Positions 1 through 8,431 of a DNA stretch of 64,000 nt are shown here, one piece after another (position 1 is the first letter of the stretch; every line of letters begins with the position of its first letter). The stretch comes from Candidatus Zhuqueibacterota bacterium (GTDB taxonomy: Bacteria; BS750m-G25): NCBI GenBank assembly GCA_016783505.1, contig JADHWK010000006.1, positions 20,276 to 84,275 on the forward strand, in the 5' to 3' direction. The translations under genes were made by a program, and so were the position numbers. Below the pieces are notes generated by a model. The model searched no databases, had not been told where the DNA came from, and saw nothing but the letters and a program-made list of their open reading frames with translations.

Positions 1-21
1 AAAAATGGTGCTTCTACGATA

Positions 22-735
22 ATGAATAACGAACTTCTTTTTGTCGCTATGACCGGCTTCGGACTTGGGGGGACGCTGTTGGCCTTCGCTCTGGGGGGTA
101 AGGATTGGATTAAGGCCATCATTGGGGTGAACATCATTTTAGCCAATATCTTTGTCACCAAACAAATGAACCTATTTGGAATTGCTGCCACCGGGGGAAA
201 CATCCTCTACGGATCCATCTTCCTGGCCACCGACCTGCTCTGCGAGCATTATGATAAAAAGGAAGCCCGGGATGGGGTGATGATGGGATTCTTCTTCGCC
301 CTGTTCTTTCTGGTGGTCTCTCAGCTCATTTTGGTGTTTATTCCCAATAAATGGGATACCGTTCAGGAAAGCATGAAGCATATCTTTGGCTTTGTTCCCC
401 GCATCATCTTCGCCTCCCTGGTGGCCTACCTGGTCAGCCAGCTTCACGATGTGTGGATGTATCACAAAATTAAAATTTTCAAACCAGCCAAAAAATGGCT
501 CTGGTTACGTAACAATGGGTCCACCTGGCTCAGTCAATTGATAGACAGTGTGGTTTTCTCCCTTGTTGCTTTTTGGGGCACGATGCCGTTTTCTGTGGTT
601 CTTCAGATCATTTTCACCACCTACGTCCTGAAGATTATCGTCGCCGCCTGCGATACCCCGTTTATTTATTTGAGTTATGCTATTAAAGGGAGAAGAAAAC
701 CATTACTCTTTACAGCAACTAGCCCCGAGAAATGA
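22..735 (+). CDS. Queuosine precursor transporter (VUT/YhhQ family, DUF165)
   Basis: 237-aa multi-TM ORF; 'NIFVTKQMNLFGIAATGGNILYGSIFLATDLLCEHYDKKEA' is typical of the YhhQ/VUT family. Confidence 0.85.
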   Translation: MNNELLFVAMTGFGLGGTLLAFALGGKDWIKAIIGVNIILANIFVTKQMNLFGIAATGGNILYGSIFLATDLLCEHYDKKEARDGVMMGFFFALFFLVVSQLILVFIPNKWDTVQESMKHIFGFVPRIIFASLVAYLVSQLHDVWMYHKIKIFKPAKKWLWLRNNGSTWLSQLIDSVVFSLVAFWGTMPFSVVLQIIFTTYVLKIIVAACDTPFIYLSYAIKGRRKPLLFTATSPEK

Positions 736-1601
736 TCTCTACGATTTTAATAAGCCTTCGTCCCAATCAGTGGACGAAGAATCTTTTCCTCTTCGCCGGC
801 ATCGTTTTTTCCCGTCAGTTGACGAATATGGAGGCCTTAACCAAGGTCCTGGGGGGCTTTATCGCTTTCTGTCTCCTTTCCAGTGCCAACTATCTGATCA
901 ACGATGTGCTGGACATAGAGGAGGACAGGCAGCATCCGGTCAAGTCCCGGAGGCCTATTCCCAGCGGGGCGTTATCGGTCAGGCTGGCGGTGGCCGTTGC
1001 CCTGGGGATGATGGCCGGGGGGTTGCTGCTATCTTTCCTCCTTAATCCCGTGTTCGGACTGGTTGCCCTGGGTTATCTGGTGTTGACCGTGGCCTATTCC
1101 TTAGCCCTGAAAAATGTGGTGCTGGTGGACATCCTGACGGTGGCAGTGGGGTATGTGCTGCGGGCCATCGGGGGGGCGGCGGTGATCGGGGTGGAAATCT
1201 CCTCCTGGCTTCTGATCTGCACCATCCTACTTTCCCTGTTTTTGGTATTGGGCAAGCGGAGGGGGGATCTGGTTTTGGCGGTTTCTAATCCCAGCGGAAA
1301 TCGGAGAACCTTGCAAAAATATGACCTGACCCTGTTGGATCAGATGATCACCATCACCGGCGCAGCGGCTATTCTGTCCTATGCCCTGTATACCATGTCG
1401 GCACGTACGGTTGGCGAGTTTCATACCGAGAACCTGCGGTATACCTTAATCTTCGTCGTCTACGGCATCTTCCGTTATCTTTACCTGCTTCGGAAAGGGG
1501 AGGGGCGGGCGCCGGAAGAAATTCTAATCACAGACAAACCCCTGCTTATAAATTTGATCCTATGGGCTGGGTGTGTGGGTTTAGTTATTTACAGTTACTA
1601 A
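732..1601 (+). CDS. UbiA-family prenyltransferase, decaprenyl-phosphate phosphoribosyltransferase-like
   Basis: 'LRPNQWTKNLFLFAGIVFS', 'NYLINDVLDIEEDRQHPVKSRRPIPSG' (NDxxDxxxD motif); overlaps upstream ORF by 4 nt. Confidence 0.85.
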   Translation: MISTILISLRPNQWTKNLFLFAGIVFSRQLTNMEALTKVLGGFIAFCLLSSANYLINDVLDIEEDRQHPVKSRRPIPSGALSVRLAVAVALGMMAGGLLLSFLLNPVFGLVALGYLVLTVAYSLALKNVVLVDILTVAVGYVLRAIGGAAVIGVEISSWLLICTILLSLFLVLGKRRGDLVLAVSNPSGNRRTLQKYDLTLLDQMITITGAAAILSYALYTMSARTVGEFHTENLRYTLIFVVYGIFRYLYLLRKGEGRAPEEILITDKPLLINLILWAGCVGLVIYSY

Positions 1602-1672
1602 GAACGATCCGGCATCTTACGGATGTCTTTTTATCGCCCCGTATAATTTTCAAGCAATCATAAGCTGCCTTA

Positions 1673-1693
1673 AACACGGTCACAGACCGTGTT
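1673..1693. repeat. REP-like palindrome AACACGGTC-ACA-GACCGTGTT (9-3-9)
   Basis: Perfect inverted repeat with ACA loop; same architecture as palindromes around the RAYT at 58.5 kb. Confidence 0.75.
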
Positions 1694-1745
1694 AGATACC
1701 TTTCTGACATTTTATAGTTATGCGATTTATTAAATCTCCATCTTT

Positions 1746-2831
1746 ATGATGAACTCCAAAGTAGCCGTATTGAAAACTTCGCCCGAGTCGGTAATTGAAG
1801 ATTATGGAAAGCTGATGCGGCTGGCGGAATACGAAAAATACCTACCTAAGGATAAAAACACCGCCTTAAAGATAAACATCTCCTGGCATACCTTCTACCC
1901 TGCCTGTTCGTCCGCTCCCTGGCAGCTGGACGGTGTTATCAAAACCCTTCTAGAAGACGGTTATCCCCGGGAAAAACTGTACGGCTGCCATAATAAGACG
2001 GTGGTGGTGAGTGCTAAGAGAGGGGAAATCAATAACAAACAGAAACAGGTTGTAGTTGATAAATACGGGCTGAAGAACGTTCACCTCTACGAAAATGAAG
2101 AATGGGTGACCTATGAGCCTAAGGGGGATATGCTGGTGTTGCCGGAGATCTACCCCGATGGAATCCGTATCCCCAGACGTCTGATCGGGGACAATGTTAT
2201 CCATCTGCCCACCATGAAGACACATGTGTTTACCACCATTACTGGAGCCATGAAGAATGCCTTCGGGGGGCTGTTGCACGACAAGCGGCACCACACCCAT
2301 TCGGTCATTCACGAAACGTTGGTGGACCTGCTGACCATTCAACGGGAAATACACCCGGGGATCTTCGCAGTGATGGACGGGGCATTCGCCGGGGACGGAC
2401 CCGGTCCCCGGTGCATGGTGCCCCATGTCAAAGGTTACATTTTGGCTTCCAGGGATCAGGTGGCCATTGATGCCGTAGCCGCAAAAATGATGGGGATTGA
2501 CCCATTGTCCCTGAAATTCATCCGGTTAGCCCACCAGCGGGGATTGGGCTGCGGGGATCCGGCTGAGATTGAGATCGTGGGGGACGACATTGAAGGTATT
2601 AACTGGGGTTTCTCAAGGAACGGAAACACCCTCGCCTCCTGGGGTCAAAAGCTAATCTACTGGGGCCCTTTGAAGCCTCTGGAAAAATTCCTATTAGGGA
2701 CGGCTATTGCCCCCTGGTCCTATTTAGCCTCCTTTCTCTATCATGACGTCTATTGGTATCCCTTCGTCGGCAGGAAGAGGGTGAAGGAAAGTTTGGAGAC
2801 GGAATGGGGGCGATTGTTCGAGCGGTACTGA
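1746..2831 (+). CDS. DUF362 domain-containing protein
   Basis: 'INISWHTFYPACSSAPWQLDGVI', 'LPTMKTHVFTTITGAMKNAFGGLLHDKRHHTHSVIHETLVDLL', 'VMDGAFAGDGPGPR' are DUF362 features. Confidence 0.8.
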   Translation: MMNSKVAVLKTSPESVIEDYGKLMRLAEYEKYLPKDKNTALKINISWHTFYPACSSAPWQLDGVIKTLLEDGYPREKLYGCHNKTVVVSAKRGEINNKQKQVVVDKYGLKNVHLYENEEWVTYEPKGDMLVLPEIYPDGIRIPRRLIGDNVIHLPTMKTHVFTTITGAMKNAFGGLLHDKRHHTHSVIHETLVDLLTIQREIHPGIFAVMDGAFAGDGPGPRCMVPHVKGYILASRDQVAIDAVAAKMMGIDPLSLKFIRLAHQRGLGCGDPAEIEIVGDDIEGINWGFSRNGNTLASWGQKLIYWGPLKPLEKFLLGTAIAPWSYLASFLYHDVYWYPFVGRKRVKESLETEWGRLFERY

Positions 2832-2880
2832 CTTCGGGTGATTAATTCTAAATTCAACATTGACCGAAGGTTCGCTGTAG

Positions 2881-3000
2881 TGAAAAAACACTGAATTGTT
2901 GATTGTTAATTGCCAATTGTTAAAACCTAGGTTCCAGCATCAATCAGCAATCATCAATGAGCAATCCTTTCAATGTCATTCGGTGTTTTCTGAATCTGGG
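2881..3000. repeat. MITE-like intergenic repeat, family M1 copy 1
   Basis: 'aacactgaattgttgattgttaattgccaattgttaaaacc...ccagcatcaatcagcaatcatcaatgagcaatc...cggtgttttctgaatctgg'; related copies at 15561, 31938, 56107. Confidence 0.75.
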
Positions 3001-3041
3001 TTAATTTTAGGGGATTGAACTTCTAAAATCTGGGAGGTAGC

Positions 3042-3806
3042 ATGAAAAAAATCTTTTTGGTTCTAGTATTGTTACTTGTCTTTGGTTCCTGGGCCTTTCC
3101 CCAGGGCATGAAGACCGCCGAGATCAAAGGGTTGATTGACTCCCCCACAGCCGGCTCCTTGAAGAGGGCCCAGTATGATTTTGAGGTGAGGCTCTTCCCC
3201 GGGGGTGGGGCCTTGGCCGGTTTTTCCATCGGGCTTTTCGACCGGCTAATGATGGGCATCTTCTACGGGGGGGAAAGCATCATTGCCGATTCGGCCATCA
3301 ACTGGAACGCCCAACCGGGGGTGATCTTCAAATACCGGCTGTTTGAGGAGACGATGAAGTTCCCCGCCCTTTCTATCGGCTACTCCTCGCAGGGCTACGG
3401 GGCCTACAATGATTCCACCAAGCGGTATGCCATCAAGGCCAAAGGGTTCTTCGTGGTGGCCGGGAGAAACTTTAAGGTGGACGGACTGGGTTTTTTGGGC
3501 GTGCACGGAGGGATCAACTACAATCCCCAGGAAAAGATGACGGGGGGGGATCGGCCTGACCTCTACGTAGGCCTGGATAAATCCATCAACGAGGAAATCT
3601 CCGTGGTCGCCGAATACGACTTCGCCTGGAATGATTTGAAAGATTCCTCATTTAAAATCAATACCACAGGCTATCTCAACGCCGGCTTGAGGTGGACCTT
3701 TGCCTCCCGGATCAGCATCGAACTGGATTTTAAGAACATCCTCAAAAAGAACGAGGCTCCGGGGGTCAGTCGGGAGATTAAAATCAATTATTTGGAGTCA
3801 TTTTAA
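3042..3806 (+). CDS. Hypothetical secreted/outer-membrane beta-barrel-like protein
   Basis: Signal peptide MKKIFLVLVLLLVFGSWAFPQ; alternating aromatic/polar beta-rich sequence; RBS gggagg upstream. Confidence 0.6.
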   Translation: MKKIFLVLVLLLVFGSWAFPQGMKTAEIKGLIDSPTAGSLKRAQYDFEVRLFPGGGALAGFSIGLFDRLMMGIFYGGESIIADSAINWNAQPGVIFKYRLFEETMKFPALSIGYSSQGYGAYNDSTKRYAIKAKGFFVVAGRNFKVDGLGFLGVHGGINYNPQEKMTGGDRPDLYVGLDKSINEEISVVAEYDFAWNDLKDSSFKINTTGYLNAGLRWTFASRISIELDFKNILKKNEAPGVSREIKINYLESF

Positions 3807-3875
3807 CCACCCGGGGCAGCTTCAGGCATTGGTCAACATGGGAATCGTAGGGGAGGCCTGGAAACAAAAGTTGAA

Positions 3876-3897
3876 GTGCTAACAAATTTGTTAGCAC
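3876..3897. promoter_or_regulatory. Perfect 22-bp palindrome GTGCTAACAAATTTGTTAGCAC (candidate operator)
   Basis: 11-bp arms with no loop, 24 bp upstream of the ATG at 3922; no following U-tract. Confidence 0.5.
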
Positions 3898-3921
3898 CAA
3901 AATGTTAGTAAAAAAGGGGTA

Positions 3922-4410
3922 ATGAAAATGATATTTAGGGCAAGAAAGGAATTAATTCTCATTCCTATTGCGGTAGCGGTGTTCTTAGCGATAGGCTGCT
4001 ACACCCTTATCCGCCATCCCGACTTGAAGGATCAGGCCGATGATCAAGGGCCCACTCATATCCATTACGGCAATGTCTGCACCGATTGTCATGGGAGCTA
4101 TCATGACTTTTACCCCTATCCCGCCTTTCGTTCCGATTATTCCTACTATCGCTGGCGGGGCTATTACGATTATCCCTGGTGGTGGGATTGGTATTATTAT
4201 CCTAGCTACGATGGGGATGAACTACTCCTGAAGCCTAAGGAAAGGCGCTTCTTCGGCCGTCGGCGGGGGCTGGATGATCAGGGTCGTTATTCCAGTCCTT
4301 CGCGGCGAAGGGAAAGCGGTGGCCGGGGTGAGGGGGTTAAGAGGAGCAGCCCCCCGAGGAAGGAGAATAAACAGGAGAGGCCCAAGAAAAAGCGCCGAGG
4401 CCTGGAATAA
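3922..4410 (+). CDS. Putative lipoprotein with a single CxxCH heme-attachment motif, Tyr/Trp-rich segment and basic tail
   Basis: 'AVFLAIGCY' lipobox-like, 'CTDCHG', 'YYRWRGYYDYPWWWDWYYYPSYDGD'. Confidence 0.65.
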   Translation: MKMIFRARKELILIPIAVAVFLAIGCYTLIRHPDLKDQADDQGPTHIHYGNVCTDCHGSYHDFYPYPAFRSDYSYYRWRGYYDYPWWWDWYYYPSYDGDELLLKPKERRFFGRRRGLDDQGRYSSPSRRRESGGRGEGVKRSSPPRKENKQERPKKKRRGLE

Positions 4411-4439
4411 CAAAGATGAACTTAGCCCCCTCGGGGCAA

Positions 4440-4459
4440 TCGGTCAGGCGCCCGACTGA
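4440..4459. repeat. REP-like palindrome TCGGTCAGGCGCCCGACTGA
   Basis: Reverse complement TCAGTCGGGCGCCTGACCGA recurs with one mismatch at 19161-19180; partial copies at 25243, 25460 and 43484-43518. Confidence 0.6.
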
Positions 4460-4507
4460 CTGGAATAATGGCCTACAGCGACGTTAAAATAGCAAAAAAA
4501 AGATGAA

Positions 4508-5773
4508 ATGACACGAATTTCTTCAATCTGCGGTTTTGGGTTTTTCTTGTTGTCTGCGCTGATTATAAAAATCCCATCGGCTTGGTGCCAGGAGGAGATG
4601 GTCATCTTGACCCGGTCCTTTGGCGTCGGGGCTAGGGCCATGGGGATGGGAGGGGCCTACGTGGGGGTATGTGACGATTTTACCGCTACTCAATTCAACC
4701 CGGCCGGGCTGGCTCAGATTCGGAGAATCGAAATCCAGACCGGTCTTTCCCATCTTTTCGCCCACCATGAGGGCGCCTATTATGGTACTACAAAAAAGGA
4801 TATGACGGGCTATACCCGAATAAATACTATAGGAGTTGTCTTTCCCTATCCGGTCTACCGGGGAAGCCTGGTTTTTGCGGCTGGATATAATCGGGCAATC
4901 AGCTTTGACGGTTCGGCCACCTTTACGGGATATAATCCGGTGCAAGTTGCGAAGGTGGATGCCCTTGAGCTTGAGAACGGGGGATTGGGGCCCATCACCT
5001 TAGCCAGTGCGGTGGACTTTTTAAAAGACCTCTCCTTAGGATTTTCCTTAGACATCTGGATGGGAAAGGACGAATATAGCTGGCAGGTTGAGAAACATAT
5101 TTTAGACAGTTTCGGGAACGTATATATAGATTCCACTCTTAACGATAATATCAGCACGAAATTCACTGGCATTACCCTTAAATTCGGTTGTCTCTATCGG
5201 ATGGGGTCAACCCTTCGGGTGGGCGCAGTAATCTCACCCCCGATCACACTTACTGCTGAAGAGACATGGAATATGTCTGATGAGGTGAGGGATGTGGATA
5301 CGACGGTATTTTCCTCGTGGTCTGGGGATTACACCTACAAAATTCGACGGCCCTTTTCCTTTGCCGCAGGGCTATCCCTTTCCTTCGCCTTTCTGCTCCT
5401 TACCGCCGATTGGAGCTACACTGATTGGCGGCAGATGAAATATACCTACCCGGCTGAATTTCTGAGGAAAAACCCGGGCTTTCGGAATGGGTATCGGGCC
5501 ACCACCCGGACACGTATTGGGTTGGAATTTCCGGTTCCCCGTACGGGCTTAAGGCTGCGGGGTGGATACGGGGTTGATCCGCTGGCTTATCAATGTCATC
5601 AAATTAAAAAAGATAGGCACTATTTTTCGTTGGGGGCGGGTATCACTTTCACGGGAAAGGTGGCGGTTGACCTCGCCTTTGTCCGGGAAGAATGGGAAAT
5701 GGCTACTACAGGTTACATTGTTGAGGACATACGTCACGATAAAATCTTCTTTACTGCTACCTTTCGGATATAA
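4508..5773 (+). CDS. PorV/OMPP1-FadL-like outer membrane protein
   Basis: 'RSFGVGARAMGMGGAYVGVCDDFTATQFNPAGLAQI' motif; barrel-like remainder; C-terminal aromatic 'FFTATFRI'. Confidence 0.75.
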   Translation: MTRISSICGFGFFLLSALIIKIPSAWCQEEMVILTRSFGVGARAMGMGGAYVGVCDDFTATQFNPAGLAQIRRIEIQTGLSHLFAHHEGAYYGTTKKDMTGYTRINTIGVVFPYPVYRGSLVFAAGYNRAISFDGSATFTGYNPVQVAKVDALELENGGLGPITLASAVDFLKDLSLGFSLDIWMGKDEYSWQVEKHILDSFGNVYIDSTLNDNISTKFTGITLKFGCLYRMGSTLRVGAVISPPITLTAEETWNMSDEVRDVDTTVFSSWSGDYTYKIRRPFSFAAGLSLSFAFLLLTADWSYTDWRQMKYTYPAEFLRKNPGFRNGYRATTRTRIGLEFPVPRTGLRLRGGYGVDPLAYQCHQIKKDRHYFSLGAGITFTGKVAVDLAFVREEWEMATTGYIVEDIRHDKIFFTATFRI

Positions 5774-5918
5774 GTTGCGGGGTTAATCCGTAAGGATTTT
5801 ATAGGGCCTTAAAATGGTAACAGTATTTTGGTCAGTTTTTATAAAATAACTGTTGCTGTTCCATCCCGTAGCAGTTTTAAAACACCCATAGCAGAGATAG
5901 GAAATGGGGTGAAAAACC

Positions 5919-7889
5919 ATGGTTGTCAAAGAAAAAGGATTGAAGGGAGTGAACGAGGAACTTTTGGCCCTCCAGGAAATATCCACCTCCATCCAGGAGA
6001 CATTGGAACTAAATGATGTATTGCAGAAGGTCGCCGATGGTATTGTCAGGATTCTGGGATTTAATGTCTCGGTCATTTTATTGAAAGATAGGGAAGGGGA
6101 CCTTGGTCGGGTCGTCGCCCTGTCATCTGAGGCTGGCCTGGTTAAGAAGATCGAACGAATCCTGGAATGCAGATTCACCGATATTCAATTTCCCGCCGCA
6201 AGGGACTACAGTGAAAGTGTTCAGAAAGTGCTGGATGGACAAGTTGTGGTGAGTGAAAGCCTTCATGAACTGGCCAGACCGACGTTGAGCAAAACGGTCT
6301 GTTTGGCTCTACAAAGAGCGGGAGACGTCAAAACATTTATCGTGGTTCCTCTATCCGCTAAGGGAGAAATTATTGGGGCCATTTTAGCTTCTTCACCAAG
6401 GGTGGGAATATCGGAAAAGGAACGGGGATCATTAATTTCTTTTGCCAACCAGGCGGCCCTCGCTGTCGAGAACAGCCGGTTGTTCCAGGAAACCCGAAGG
6501 AGCCTGTCCGACCTCTCTATCCTGAACAAGGTCAGCCAGGCCATCAGTTCCACCCTTAACCTCGGGGAGATATGCGATCTTGTGGTCAAGACGGTGGCTT
6601 CAGCCATGGTGGCCAAGATCTGCACCATCCGGTTTGTGGAGGGGGATGAGCTGACGGTAGGGACCGCCTTCGGATACAGCGATGAGGAGGCCCGGGGCCA
6701 TCGGATACCCATAGACGAGCGATTGGCCGAGATTGTGCGGGATAAGCGGTCTTTCGTAGTTGAGGACTTATGGGCGGATGCCGGGCTTCCCAAAAGCCGG
6801 TGGCAGCGCATGAAGAAGGAGGGGGTACGTTCCTTCCTGGGGGTTCCCATAATTTCCCTGGGGAAGACCACCGCCATTTTAAGCGTCTACAAGGAAGTCC
6901 CCCATGCCTTTGGTAAGGGGGATATCAGGCTTCTTTCCACCATTGCCAATCAGGTGGCGGTGGCCCTGGAGAACGCCCGGCTGTATCAGGAAGTGATGGA
7001 TTCAGAAAAGAAATACGAAACCCTGGTAGAGCAGTCCAATGATGCTATTTATATTCTGCAAGAAGGAAAGTTTGTCTACATTAATCCCACATTTGAGGAG
7101 CTTTTGGGTTATAGTCTGACAGAGACTTCCGCTGTCGGGTTCGATTTTATGAAACTGGTGGCCCCGAAGAGTCAGGATTTGATCAAAGCGAGGATGGAAA
7201 AAAGCGCCAGGGGGAAAACTGTTCCCCTGCGGTACGAGTTCAAGGGGTTGACAAAAGATGGCCGCGAAATAGATTTCGATGTCAGCATTACCCATATTGA
7301 TTACCAGGACAAACCGGCGACCCAGGGAATATTGCGGGATATTACAGAGAGAAAGAAAATGGAGCAGAGACTGGTGGAATCGGAGAAAAAGTACCGGGCT
7401 TTAGTGGAGAACGTGCCCAATGTCATCTATCGGGATGAGCCGGACGGGAGGACGTTCTACATGAGTCCCTATATTGAAAAGATGATTGGCTACCGGCCCG
7501 AGGACTTCTACGGCGATCAGGAGCTGTGGTGGAAGGTGATCCATCCGGATGACCAGGCCGGGGTCCGGGGAAAATTAGATCGGATGCTAAAGACCGGGGA
7601 GGAGTTCCGCTGGGAATACCGGATGCGCCATAGAAACAGGAAGGACATCATCTGGACCTACGATAGAGCCGTTGCGGTAAGGGATGAAAAGGGCAATATT
7701 CTCTATTTTGAGGGGATATTGCAGGATATTACTGACAGAAAAATAGCAGAAGAGGAATTGAAAAGACTGAACGAGGAGTTGACCAAAAAAATTGATGCCC
7801 TGGAAACGTTTAAAAAGGTCACCGTGGACCGGGAGCTGAAGATGATTGAACTGAAGAAAAGAATAAAGGAATTAGAGGGGGGGGGTTAA
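5919..7889 (+). CDS. Multi-GAF, multi-PAS sensory protein without a kinase domain
   Basis: GAF-like domains ('LSILNKVSQAISSTLNLGEICDLVVKTV'); PAS/PAC repeats ('YETLVEQSNDAIYILQEGKFVYINPTFEELLGYS', 'GILRDITERKKMEQ'); ends in a coiled coil. Confidence 0.8.
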   Translation: MVVKEKGLKGVNEELLALQEISTSIQETLELNDVLQKVADGIVRILGFNVSVILLKDREGDLGRVVALSSEAGLVKKIERILECRFTDIQFPAARDYSESVQKVLDGQVVVSESLHELARPTLSKTVCLALQRAGDVKTFIVVPLSAKGEIIGAILASSPRVGISEKERGSLISFANQAALAVENSRLFQETRRSLSDLSILNKVSQAISSTLNLGEICDLVVKTVASAMVAKICTIRFVEGDELTVGTAFGYSDEEARGHRIPIDERLAEIVRDKRSFVVEDLWADAGLPKSRWQRMKKEGVRSFLGVPIISLGKTTAILSVYKEVPHAFGKGDIRLLSTIANQVAVALENARLYQEVMDSEKKYETLVEQSNDAIYILQEGKFVYINPTFEELLGYSLTETSAVGFDFMKLVAPKSQDLIKARMEKSARGKTVPLRYEFKGLTKDGREIDFDVSITHIDYQDKPATQGILRDITERKKMEQRLVESEKKYRALVENVPNVIYRDEPDGRTFYMSPYIEKMIGYRPEDFYGDQELWWKVIHPDDQAGVRGKLDRMLKTGEEFRWEYRMRHRNRKDIIWTYDRAVAVRDEKGNILYFEGILQDITDRKIAEEELKRLNEELTKKIDALETFKKVTVDRELKMIELKKRIKELEGGG

Positions 7890-7906
7890 TCGGTGGGGAA
7901 GAGAGG

Positions 7907-8431
7907 ATGAAAAGGAACATTTTATTCCTCGCTGCGACTGTTCTCATCATTATCGTATTGGTGGCGGTGGGCCGTAAGGTCTATAAAGATACAGAGAAGG
8001 CGGTGGTCAGGCAGTTCAACCAGCAGCAGATGCTGATGGCCAGTCAGGCGGCGCAGGGGATAGAAGATTATTTTAATGGGGTAAAAGAAGAATTGCTGTT
8101 GTTATCAAAAATGACCACCATCCAATACCTTGAGCCGCAATCTTATTTTGAGGAAATGGATAGGGTTCGGAGGTCCTTTATGCCTTCTTAATAAATTGAC
8201 GGCACCTTGCTTTACCATCCAGAACATCCCGAGATGGTGGGAAACAGCATTTTTCAGAGGGATGAGAGTTGCTACCAGTGCCACCAGTCATTTGATCTGC
8301 AAGAAGAGATGGTCAAAGGAGGGGCAGGAATGGGGATTTATCCGGTGCAAATCGGTCAAAAGAAACCGATCGCTTTTTCGCCCGTCCGGATTGAAAACTA
8401 ACTATGGTCCATCGCCGTCGGAGCCCCCTAC
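7907..8431 (+). pseudogene. N-terminal TM and CxxCH sensor segment of the downstream kinase, interrupted by in-frame TAA codons at 8189-8194 and 8399-8401
   Basis: ORFs 7907-8191, 8207-8401 and 8432-10654 share one frame; readthrough gives '...RRSFMPS**IDGTLLYHPEHPEMVGNSIFQRDESCYQCHQSF...SPVRIEN*LWSIAVGAPYLEITHLV...'. Confidence 0.75.

Noticed and set aside
3876-3897. CIRCE/HrcA operator
   Set aside because: Half-sites GTGCTAA/TTAGCAC are in reversed order relative to CIRCE (TTAGCACTC-N9-GAGTGCTAA) and lack the 9-bp spacer
8189-8401. Stop-codon reassignment (TAA/TAG read as sense)
   Set aside because: Both TAA and TAG clearly terminate many other intact genes here, and different stops interrupt different genes
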